Made by a program: the position numbers and the translations under genes. Under the pieces are notes generated by a model. The model had not been told where the DNA came from. It saw only the letters and a program-made list of their open reading frames with translations, and searched no databases. From Calendula officinalis (Eukaryota; Streptophyta; Magnoliopsida; Asterales; Asteraceae), in assembly GCA_963853835.1 (NCBI GenBank), contig OY970823.1:2183501-2247500 (forward strand): DNA of 64,000 nucleotides, written 5' to 3'. Each line of letters begins with the position of its first letter. The stretch's first letter is position 1. Shown here in pieces: positions 54,378 to 64,000 of the stretch.

Positions 54378-54563
54378 CGTCGCGAACTCTATGGTTCAGA
54401 CAGGGCTGCAACTTTTGTTGTTTATTCCGACCCGATTTTGTCCTTAATCATATCAAACAATGTCCAAATGACACGAAACCAATTCCCACGTATTTTAAAT
54501 AATTTATCCGTATTTATCATATTTTTACATATTTTATTTAATCCAAACTTTCAGATCATTACA
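54378..54563 (-). repeat. LTR of gypsy G2, first 186 bp (other side of copia D)
   Basis: On the minus strand it begins TGTAATGATCTG. It is directly preceded by CCGGGACGGAATCC and TTTTAAGGGGTGG, the same pre-LTR signature as in array G1. This proves that the sequence on both sides of copia D is one gypsy LTR. Confidence 0.8.
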
Positions 54564-56504
54564 ACTATCCACCCCTTAAAAGGATTCCGTCCCGGAATCA
54601 CTCAGAAATTTCCAATGCACATTCGTCGAGCATTCCGCTGCCATCATCTTGTCGTTATTTCCATTGAACTTTTCCCATTCCAATTGAATCAAAAATTTAC
54701 ATTTATACCTTCTCTTAACCCCGATAGGCCCAACACAATCAAAATCAATTTAAGCTCATAAATTGCACAATTTGACCTTAACACTTTCAATCCCTTAACC
54801 AATCCTTTTGTTCACATATAAATGATGTGACACAATCGTTACAATTAGATAATTGATTAAAACGAATGTCAAGGTCTAGCTTCAACCAAGTCGCCATCTC
54901 CCAACATCGTCTAACCTTTGATTTAAGCACAAAGTTAACTATACTTTAACAATTTCCCTTCTCGTTAAGGATTCCATTAATCCTCCATTCTTTTACAATC
55001 GACCTTTAATTTATGATCCATCTACAATCATATTCTCGATTCCCAAATTCAATCTTGAAAACACCCAAATGAGTCAAAGTCGCATAATCCGACTATAACT
55101 CTGTTGTGTCGCAGAAGAGCATCCCCCACTGAGTAGATTTAATGAAGACAAAAGGCAAATAGTTTGAAGACAATCTGAGGATTTGTTCCCTCAGATTGTG
55201 GGTAACTGTATCTAACCAGTTCGGATTTCAGTTACCCAGTTACACTATCTGATCACCATTTGAAACAACTATCAGTTCCCCGTGCGGAATCAGATACTGA
55301 TCAACAGATCAGATAGTGTAACAGGTTCAGCGCAATCGACAAAACCCTGAACCATTGAACATATACTTCTCTAAGAAAATCTTTTAGTGATGGTCCCTGA
55401 AGCAGAAGGCCATCTGAAGAAGCATGAGTATCCGAAGACTCATGAGTGCCAGAATTGCACATACGCTGGAAGTTTCAGCGTCACAGAAAGACACAAGTAA
55501 AGCACAAGTTTGTGCATCGCTGATTATGGAAATATCTTGCAAATCTTCTAGAAGATATCAATGATCACAAGATGACAAAAAGTACTGTCAGAATTCCGTT
55601 AGTCGTGCGCGTCCTATGATATATCCTCTGCACTAACGGAATTCTCACACGTGGAATCGATGGATCATTCCTTTGGGTCTACGTTTCCCAATGATATAAA
55701 TTGAGGATTTAAACGATCGATTCCAGTGTGCACCCAACAAGGTTACACGCTTGTGAATTAACTCTAGTTGTCTGATTCGAGAACTGAATCTGTACAACGA
55801 CAGTGTCTGGTCTTGTGCTTGATCATTTGTTGATCATAAACTTGTCTTAGATAATATTTGTTGTTGTCTATCACATGCAAGCAGTGTAGTTAGGATTTGT
55901 TCTTAGTTATTCCGCAAACTGCTTGCATTTTTATCGTATCATTTATTGATTAATAAAGAAAAGTTTAAAAAGTGTTGAGTGTCTCCATAAATTTAAATTG
56001 GTTGTTGAAAGCGTATATGTGTCATATTCCACCTATTACGGGACTAACAAACTCTTTTAATTATTCCATTAATCTTTTCACATACATACAATAGATAGTG
56101 TATGCTCTCGTCATTCATTAGTCATTCAATACGAGAGTCAAAGCCCATCTTTGACCAAGTCAACCAATCACAAATTGTCAAATCTTGACTTTTGCATAAA
56201 GTCAATCATTCTTTTTCCAATTAACAAATTCCGCACTCACGGGATACGATTCTCAACTTATCACTTCCGGTTCTACCCATCATTGTTTCCTTAACAATCA
56301 TTCCCGTTTAAAATTTCAGTTTCTCCCCAAATAATCAGAGAGTCGCACATTTTCTCAAGGTCAAACTAGCATTTACCGTTTCTTAACCTTCATTAGGTCA
56401 CTCATACCATTACTTAGTATCCTTTCAATCATCTTTGTATCACATCGACCATTTTCATAACTTTCATTCTTAATTATCGGTATTAGATCTCCTACCGCAA
56501 CACA
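54564..56504 (-). mobile_element. gypsy G2 internal 3' region, interrupted by a solo LTR
   Basis: The purine tract at the left is followed by decayed non-coding sequence. It lacks long open frames but is rich in GTCAA/TTGAC like the G1 internal 3' part. It is broken by the solo LTR 55102-56049 and truncated at 56504 by element E. Confidence 0.6.
55097..56054 (+). mobile_element. solo LTR of the copia B family (948 bp) with target duplication
   Basis: The LTR spans 55102-56049 (TGTTGTGTCGC to GGGACTAACA) and is flanked by AACTC at 55097-55101 and 56050-56054. It matches the LTR at 18229-19222 in the opposite orientation. No internal sequence remains, so it is the product of LTR-LTR recombination. 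Confidence 0.9.
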
Positions 56505-57203
56505 TGAAGGATTTATGTGCACAGATAAGTACACGTGTCACCGTGTCCAATGTTATAAGACACTAAAGGGTCACACCACTACACACCCAATAATGGACAA
56601 CCGAATAAAGTAAGTTGTGTGGAATAATTAACTAGTTAAGTTAATTATAGAGAAGAGAATAAATAATAATAAGTTAATTATTATTTGAGAATGGTTAAAT
56701 ATTAGGTTAAGTATTTAACAGACAGTTAATTAATAGTTAGTTAATTAACTAGTAAAAGTCCAAGGGTTTAAAGTGTTAATAGGAAGTTTATTTATGAGAT
56801 TAATCATAATTAAACTCCAAGGACTAAACCGTAACATCTAGCCTTATAAATAAAAGGCTTGTGTAAGGGTTTTAGGTTAGACATTTACAATACACTAAAA
56901 CCCTAGCCTCTCTCCCTCTTTTCTCTCTTCGGCTGAGCGCAAAGAACCCCAAGGGGGTGTTCGGTTTTTGGTGTTCGAGTTCGACGAACATATCACATAC
57001 ACACACAAGTCTTTATGTGTTGCTTTGTTGGTACAACGCGGTCTTGCAGCGTGTCCAGGTGGTGCAGTAGAGGTGGATCACTTCTTTAGCAATCTAAAGG
57101 TTATGTTCATCTTCTTCTCTTTCTCGTGATCTCATTGATTAGTAGAGATCCAGTAATGTGGTATTCAAGTTCCGCCATGTGAATACCACAAGGTTTTCCT
57201 ATA
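56505..57203 (+). repeat. 5' LTR of copia E (699 bp)
   Basis: It runs from TGAAGGATTTATG to AGGTTTTCCTATA. The terminal CA is mutated to TA compared with element D. Confidence 0.88.
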
Positions 57204-57204
57204 G

Positions 57205-57216
57205 TGGTATCAGAGC
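57205..57216 (+). promoter_or_regulatory. primer-binding site of copia E
   Basis: TGGTATCAGAGC lies one base after the LTR. Confidence 0.9.
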
Positions 57217-57381
57217 CATCTACTAATCTCAATGAGATTCGATGGAGTTTCTTTTCATCTAGAAAAGAACCCTAGAATTTTCGGCCAAGAACATTGTTCA
57301 AGTTTATGAACAATTGGTTTGAATAGGGTTCTAGATAAAAATAAATTAGGCTTCTTTTCCTTCCTTGCTTTTTCCGATTTC

Positions 57382-57440
<59 letters not shown>

Positions 57441-59136
57441 TAAGTTTTTTTTTATCTTAGAAAGAACCCTAGAAAATTTAATCCAAGAAAAATTGTTCAA
57501 GTTTTGAATAATTGGGTTGAATAGGTTTCAAGATAAAAAGAATTAGGTTTCTTTTCTTGTCTAGTAAAAACCCTAGAAAAATTAGTCCAAGAATATAATC
57601 AACCAAGATCATGGTAGATTATTGGACAAATTAGGCTTTAGACAAATTAAGGAAAGTTGTGTTATTCTTAGTATTAGAATAACAAATTTATTAATTTGAT
57701 ATTACTAGTATTATTATTATTATTATAATTTTCTGTATTATTAAAAAATAAAATAAAAGGGATAGGTTTCGGTCGAACCAAGCAAGACCGAGTTTCGGTC
57801 GAACCTGGTTCGGATGAATGGGCCGAACGGACGAACCGAACCGAGCCACGGTTCGGACTTCGTTTAATAGATCCAGTTTTTTCCCTCGTTGTGTATTTGA
57901 TCTAGTTTCGTTAACCTAAGGCTCAGTTTCGGGCACATAGGGTACACGAGATCAAATCGGATGTTAAAAAGTTTACTTTTTGGCAAGTTTCATTATTTAT
58001 TCGTTTATTATAATAATAAGTATTAACATTTAAAATAAACCTAATGATTTTAAACAGTTATTTTAAAATCAAGACAATTATGAAATTAAGGAGGAAATAA
58101 GATACCAGTTTATGGGTAATTTAATAATTATTAGTTTGGTAATTTAAATTATCAGTTTATTTAATTATTTAGAATGACATAACCCAAAAGAAATGATATT
58201 GTGTTTACTTTATAAAAATCCGAATTACCTTTTATTTTTTGGAATTTTTTTTATAAAGTTTTATTTTTTAAATACACAAAACACAAAAACAAGTCTTTGG
58301 GGTTATGACATGGCAATTTTCAAAATTGCAAGTATTATTTATATTTCGTTTATTTATTATAATATGAAATAATAAGGTGGTGATTATAAACAGTTTGTTT
58401 AGAAAACCAAGATTTAATTATAAGATGGTAATTATAAACAGTTTGTTTAGAAAACCAAGGTATAAATTAATAAGATGGTAATTATAAACAGTTTGTTTGG
58501 AAAACCAAGTTTAAACAATTAATAATGGTAAAGTAAACAGTTTGTTTATAAACCAAGTTTTATGAAACAAATTAAAAGGTGGAATTTATGAACAATTAGT
58601 TTATAAAAACCAAGTAATTAAAAACTGGCTAACTTTTCGAAAAGGAAAATCCTTTTTAGAAAATCTTAGATCAGAGTGCAACCCATCTAATGGAACACCT
58701 CACTTGTTCAACAATATTCACATTGTAAGGAGAAAGAACCTTAGATGTGGATTCAAATCATTGCGAATGTTAGGGTGCGTAGGGTCTTGTGATAATCGGG
58801 AGTCCCGGCGCAAGGCATCGCACTGTCTTAGATGGTACGATCTATGTTGGTGATAATCGGGAGTCCCGGCCCAAAATACACTAGAGGGATTAAAACATGT
58901 ACAAGTTTGTTGTTCAACTTGATATCCCAAGGATCTAGGAATCGTTTCTAGTCTAGAGGCGATCGGTATGGCTATACCTACCAAAAATAGCGTGGCTCTA
59001 AGGGGAAGTGCCCAAACCTTGCATTAGAGGGCGTGAAATATGGGTCCCAGTCTAACTATTATTATTAAAAGGTAATAATGTTAGAAGTTATTTATTTTAT
59101 CTAATCTTACTAACCGTTTGTTTGTTTTTCTTATAG
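57217..59136 (+). other. copia E 5' leader (about 1.9 kb)
   Basis: Untranslated. It holds a (TA)n run at about 57383-57435 and two copies of GATAATCGGGAGTCCCGGC. The palindromic cores CGGGAGTCCCG are at 58797-58807 and 58858-58868, 61 bp apart. AAACAGTTTGTTTA-type blocks recur at 58390-58560. Confidence 0.75.
57383..57435. repeat. (TA)n microsatellite in the copia E leader
   Basis: About 26 TA units, in the same relative place as the run in the leader of element D. Confidence 0.93.
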
Positions 59137-60003
59137 ATGTCTGTACTGTCAGAAATTCCGTTTTATTCACCGATCGAATCGCGAAAGTTCAACACTGGAA
59201 AATGGAAGCTTACTGGTCCAAACTACAAAGTTTGGAGGGTGCATTTTAGGAGTTACCTAAAAGCACAGAATCTACTGTACGTGATAGACGAGGTGCCCAA
59301 GGGACAACCAGGGCAAGATGCCCAGGATGATGAGCTTGACGCTTATTATCAGTATCTGGCAGATGAATCACAAGTTATGTCGATTCTTATTCTTACTTCA
59401 TTATCAGAGCTTACTGATAATCTACGTAAGAAACCATGCTATGAGTTTGTCCAGTATCTTGAGGAGACGTTTAAAGATAGTACTGAAGATAGCAAGCAGT
59501 TCATTTTGCAAGAAATCATTTCGTCGAAAATGATAGATGATCAACCACTGAGTGACCACCTTATCAACATAAGGAGGTTACTAGATTGTCTCACCCTAGT
59601 TACTGGCACATCAAACGAGCATGAACAAGTCTTGTTCTTGTTTGGATCTCTCACTCAGTACTATCAGGACAAAGTAGTACGTATGATCAGGAATTTTGAT
59701 GTGAGTGTCGCAGGTCTACACGAGAATCTCTTGTGTATACACGATGTTCAAAGGCTGGAGGAAGAATCTCTCCCTGAGATTTAGCAGGATGAGTTCTATG
59801 ATTGGTTGAATGACTTTGCTGATTTGTGTTGCCCAACTTGTGGTAGCAAGGATATTTGCGAGCACACGTCGGACGTGGGGCTGTTGGACGCTGACTTTGT
59901 CAGCGATTCTGGTATCTTTATGATTGATTGTCTCATTACTTCTAGTGAATCCTGGGTATTGGATACCGATGTGGTCATCACATTTGCAATCGTTTGCAGG
60001 GAT
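59137..60003 (+). pseudogene. gag: copia E gag and protease start
   Basis: MSVLSEIPFYSPIESRK begins at the ATG 59137. The gag frame is open for 215 residues (GKWKLTGPNYKVWRVHFRSY, then PCYEFVQYLEETFKDS) and ends at TAG 59782, where element D reads on. The next segment carries CCPTCGSKDICEH and the protease core SWVLDTD, in which the Gly of D-T-G is lost (D-T-G-C in element D). Confidence 0.85.
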
Positions 60004-60587
60004 TTAAGAAGAACAGGAGGCTGGGACGGGGGGATGTTGAACTACGAGTAGGCGAAGGTTCCAAGGTTGGAGCTGAAGCCATAGGAACATATCTTCTCAA
60101 GTTGCCTTCAGGAAGAGTCTTGGAACTTAAAGATTGTTATTATGTTCCTAGACTTATTAAGAATGTTATTTCTTTTGATTTACTTATAGACAATGGTTTT
60201 TATTATGAGTTTTATGGAAAAACAATTTCGTGTTTAAAAGATGACATTTTATATTTTAACGCAAATTCTCATAATGGTCTATACACGTTAAATCTAAATA
60301 ACATAGAACGAGACGTTTATCATATAAGTAAAAGATCCAAGAGTAACTTGAATCAAACTTATCTTTGGCATTGTCGTTTAGGTCATATAAACGAGACTCT
60401 CATTAAGAAGCTCCACGATGATGGAATTCTAGAGCCATTTGATTTGGAATCATATGCAATATGTGAAGCTTGTCTATCTGGCAAGATGACAAAAGACCCT
60501 TTCAATCATTACAATGAAAGGGCAGGCGAGTTGTTAGGGATAATACACACAGATGTGTGTGGACCCTTTACTCCAGAAGCTAGATGA
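60004..60587 (+). pseudogene. pol: copia E pre-integrase and integrase zinc domain
   Basis: ELRVGEGSKVGAEAIGTY and CYYVPRLIKNVISFDLL are followed by the HHCC zinc site, YLWHCRLGHINETLIKKL with AICEACLSGKM, fully conserved here. IIHTDVCGPFTPEAR holds the first catalytic Asp, then TGA at 60585. Confidence 0.85.
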
Positions 60588-61507
60588 GGATACCGCTACT
60601 TCATTACCTTTTCTGATGACTTCAGCAGGTATGGTTATATCTTTATTATGAGACTAAAGTCTGAGAGCTTTGACAAGTTCAAAGAATATCAGAGGGAAGT
60701 AGAAAACCAATTAGGTCACTTCGGTCTGACCGAGGAGGCGAATATTTGAGCCAAGAGTTCGACGATCATTTGAAGGAATGTGGGATTGTTTCACAACTCA
60801 CACCTCCGTATACACCTCAGAGGAATGGCGTATCAGAAAGGAGGAATCGCACCTTGTTAGACATGGTACGTTCAATGATGTGTCGCGCCCCACTATCACT
60901 ATCATTTTGGGGACATGCACTCGAGACTGCAGCATTCACACTGAATAGGGTTCCGACCAAGTCAGTAGAAAAGACTCCGTTCGAGCACTGGGTGGGGAGA
61001 AAACCTAAATTATCTTTTCTCAAGATTTGGGGTTGTGAAGCGTACGTTAGACGTAACTTCACAGACAAACTAAACCCCAAGTCAGATAAGTGTATCTTCG
61101 TTGGATATCCAAGGGAAACCTTAGGATAATATTTCTATCATCAAGAAGACAACAAAGTTTTTGTTGCTCGAAAAGGTGTCTTCTTGGAGGAGAAGTTTCT
61201 AGGAATTGAAACTCCAAGAAAAGAAATAGAGCTTCAAGAAATTGAAGAGAACGATGATCCACCGACAACTTCAGTCGAGCCAGTAGTTCAACAAAGAATT
61301 GTTGATTCCCAACCAGACCCACCGGCTGAGGAAGAAGAGACACACAATCTGCGTAGGTCCAGTAGACCACGCCAAGAACCATATAGGTATCTTGGATTCA
61401 TGATCGATGAAGATGATGGAAGTCTACTAGAACCATTAACCTACAGCGAAGCTGCTGACGGCATAGAGTCTGAAAGATGGCTTGAGGCTATGCAAGAAGA
61501 GATGTAA
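60588..61507 (+). pseudogene. pol: copia E integrase core and C-terminal part
   Basis: FSDDFSRYGYIF precedes a 13-bp deletion at about 60715 relative to element D, which shifts the frame. The second catalytic Asp (RSDRGGEYLS) and the Glu region (NGVSERRNRT) are kept. SFWGHALETAAFTLNRVPTK and KCIFVGYPRETLG follow, then TAA at 61127. A charged linker leads to TAA at 61505. Confidence 0.85.
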
Positions 61508-61510
61508 TCC

Positions 61511-62338
61511 ATGTATGACAACCAAGTTTGGGTGTTATCAGACTTGCCACCACAGTCCCGTGCTGTTGGATGCAAGTGGATTTTCAAGAAGAAAACCGAC
61601 ATGGATGGAAAAGTACATAATTATAAAGCACGACTCGTTGCGAAGGGTTTCACGCAAACACATGGTGTGGATTATTCTGAAACCTACTCGCCAATCGCCA
61701 TGCTTAAGTCTATTAGAATTCTTATGGCCATATCAGCATATTACGACTATGAGATATGGCAGATGGATGTTAAAACCGCCTTCCTTAATGGGGAGTTGAA
61801 TGAGGACGTATTCATGATACAACCGGATGGTTTTACTGATCCAAAGAATCCCAATAAAGTATGTGAATTTCTAAAATCCATTTATGGATTGAAGCAAGCA
61901 TATAGAAGTTGGAACTTACACTTTGACAAAAGAATCAAAGAATTTGGTTTTGTCAAGAGTGAGTTCGAGGCGTGTGTCTATACAAAATTCAGTGGGAGCA
62001 TAGTAATCTTCCTAGTCTTGTATGTTGATGACATACTGCTTATAGGAAATGATATACCAGCATTACAAGGAGTAAAATCCTGGTTAGGTAAATGTTTCTA
62101 GATGAAGGACTTGGGAGAAGCCGCATTTATACTGGGTATAAAGATCTATAGAGATAGATCTAGGCGGCTTATTGGACTTAGTCAAAGTACATACATTGAC
62201 AAGGTACTGAAGAGATTTAGTATGAGTGATTCCAAGAGAGGTCTCATTCCAATGACACATGGCATTACACTGAGCAAAGCTCAGAGTCCCACATCTAGCA
62301 AGGAAATCGCTAGGATGAGTTTGGTACCATATGCTTAG
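61511..62338 (+). pseudogene. pol: copia E reverse transcriptase
   Basis: GCKWIFKKKTDMDG, YKARLVAKGFTQTHGVDY, QMDVKTAFLNGELNEDV and the intact catalytic LYVDDILLIGND are all present. TAG at 62099 and TAG at 62336 interrupt the domain near its end. SDSKRGLIPMTHG marks the thumb/connection. Confidence 0.88.
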
Positions 62339-63013
62339 GCAATTGGATCAATCATATATGCCATGTTATGTACTTGGCCCGATATTGCTTACTCCATAAG
62401 TCTCACAAGCAGATATCAAAAGAATCCTGGTGAACCCTATTGGGTGGCTGTCAAGAACATTCTCAAATATTTGAGAAGGACAAAAGAAATGTTCTTGGTC
62501 TTTTGAGGTTCGTTGGAAGAATTGCGTGTAACAGGTTACACAGATGCAAGCTTCCAAACTGACAGAGACGATTACAAATCTCAATCGGGATTTGTATTCA
62601 CACTAAACAGAGGAGCTATATCTTGGAAGAGTCAGAAACAAGATACGATAGCAGATTCGACTACAGAAGCTGAGTACATTGCCGCAAATGATGCTGGGAA
62701 AGAAGCCATGTGGCTTAAGAATTTTATGGAGGATCTTAGAGTTATTGCCAGTATCTCTAGACCCATCGAAATATTCTGTGATAATAGTGGAACAATAGCG
62801 CAAGCTGTTGAACCAAGAGAGCATCAAAAGACCAGGCATGTACGCAGGAAATATCACCACATACGTGAGTATGTAAGAGAAGGTGATATTGTAATTAAGA
62901 AAATACCAACGGATGACAACGTCGCTGGCCCGTTGACAAAACCACTAGCTGGACCAAAGCATGAGAAACATGCGCACGCTATAGGCATGCAGTACCTAAA
63001 TATTGGTAACTAG
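62339..63013 (+). pseudogene. pol: copia E RNase H
   Basis: After a TGA near 62505 the frame shows GYTDASFQTDRDDYKSQSG, DSTTEAEYIAANDAGKEAMW, EIFCDNSGTIAQAVEP and KTRHVRRKYHHIREYV, all RNase H catalytic regions, ending IGMQYLNIGN and TAG at 63011-63013. Confidence 0.88.
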
Positions 63014-63884
63014 TAATCTTGATTAGAATCATAGACATGTTTGAAATCGATACATTATGTAATAACATTTCGTGGGATTGAAATAGAAAGTTTTACGTAA
63101 TATTTTCACATTGTCTATTCTTAACATGTTTTAAACCTATCCTTGATACACACAGTTTTTGAGTATCTAAATTGTCTGTGGTTGCTTGAATTTAGTGGGA
63201 GCTAGATTCAAGAGTTAATACCATTATGAATATTTATCTATTTGATGGTTATTGAATAGAGAAACAAGGGTTGTTAAAATAAATATTCATAGATGTTTAC
63301 AGAGTTTGCTAAACATTAGACGTGACCAAAAGATCGAGATTACATCATTGAGCCCAAGCATGAGTAATTTCGAGTAGATGTCCTCTGACCTGAGATGTTT
63401 TGGTTTGAGACACGATGACTTCTGATCTTTAGCATTTATCTACCGTCACACCGTAAAAGGGTGATCATAAGGAACTTGACTAAGACATCGGATGTCGTGG
63501 GCAAGATAACGCAAATGTCAAGATGGAATTTGAACCTTCTTTAACTAGAAGAGATATTTCATGGCCGCTCGACGATTAAGACTACTTAAATGCGTGGCCG
63601 CGCTTGGAGAATGATTAGATCATTCGGTAATCCGTTACTGCAGAAAGTCGAAATCAGAGTCGAGAAAATTCGAGTATATAGAACAAGATCCCTGCTCCAT
63701 GACTATTACTCAAATTAAGAAATATCGTGATGCGAAAGGAAAATCTGTTAGTGTTATTCATTTTATGAATATTATCTCTGGATGTAAGAGTTCTTATGAC
63801 GTGGTTATCCTAAATGTCTGGCTAGGGACCGGTTTAGGCCAACGATGATCAGAAAGTGTTTCTTAACTTTCACAAGTGGGGGTC
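63014..63884 (+). other. copia E 3' untranslated internal region and purine tract
   Basis: About 870 bp between the pol stop and the 3' LTR, without a long frame. It is conserved with elements D (47037-47905) and F (43388-44275). It ends in AAGTGGGGGTC, the probable plus-strand primer. Confidence 0.75.
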
Positions 63885-64000
63885 TGAAGGATTTATGTGC
63901 ACAGATAAGTACACGTGTCACTGTGTCCAATGTTATAAGACATTAAAGGGTCACACCACTACACACCCAATAATGGACAACCGAATAAAGTAAGTTGTGT
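63885..64000 (+). repeat. 3' LTR of copia E (first 116 bp)
   Basis: It starts TGAAGGATTTATGTGCAC as the 5' LTR does and is cut by the window end. Confidence 0.9.

Larger units (their letters stand above)
56505..64000 (+). mobile_element. copia retrotransposon E, same family as D, opposite orientation (right-truncated by the window)
   Basis: It has a 5' LTR (56505-57203), primer site, ~1.9-kb leader, a gag-pol with many stops, a 3' untranslated part, a purine tract (63874-63884) and the first 116 bp of the 3' LTR (63885 on). It inserted into G2. The left flank is ACACA (56500-56504); the right flank is outside the window. Confidence 0.9.

Noticed and set aside
54327..54761. Plus-strand frame of 144 codons
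   Set aside because: It crosses the copia D LTR end, the target duplication and the gypsy LTR; not a real gene.

Overview
This is nuclear DNA of a flowering plant. It is AT-rich and dominated by nested LTR retrotransposons, with one spliced host gene of the TBL/DUF231 cell-wall family and several DNA-transposon relics. The copia proteins and the RT-containing gene resemble families I associate with Asteraceae, but that placement is from memory and the species is not determined.

Region 1 (1-19222) is a three-deep nest. A Sirevirus-like Ty1/copia element on the minus strand (1-3671, running off the left edge) has inserted into a Ty3/gypsy array. The array (3672-17168) is arranged LTR - internal - LTR - internal - LTR, with ~2.26 kb LTRs and ~3.49 kb internal regions. 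It has itself inserted into the gag of an older copia element (17169-19222, minus strand, 994-bp LTR).

Region 2 (19945-24506) is a complete, young copia element of the Ale/Retrofit type. It has 146-bp LTRs that differ at one base and a 5-bp target duplication. Its polyprotein is split only by a 26-bp tandem duplication.

Region 3 (24507-37080) is intergenic and holds DNA-transposon remains: Stowaway-like MITEs, a fold-back element, two Helitron 3' ends, a 693-bp hAT element with a perfect 8-bp duplication, and a 4.74-kb Mutator-like element with a perfect 9-bp duplication. The Mutator-like element carries a broken reverse transcriptase/nuclease-like gene.

Region 4 (37973-42317) holds the only apparently functional host gene, a five-exon TRICHOME BIREFRINGENCE-LIKE protein of 356 residues.

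Region 5 (42720-64000) is a second nest. A truncated copia fragment is interrupted by a second gypsy element on the minus strand. That gypsy element has taken a full-length copia insertion in its LTR (46340-54372, minus), a solo LTR (55102-56049), and a further copia of the same family in the opposite orientation (56505 to the window end, plus).

The most notable observations are three. Gypsy LTRs carry clusters of short palindromic modules, and two separate copia elements inserted at the left arm of such a palindrome. A Mutator-like element carries a reverse transcriptase/nuclease-like gene. A tandem gypsy array contains two near-identical but already dead internal regions. No RNA genes were recognised.
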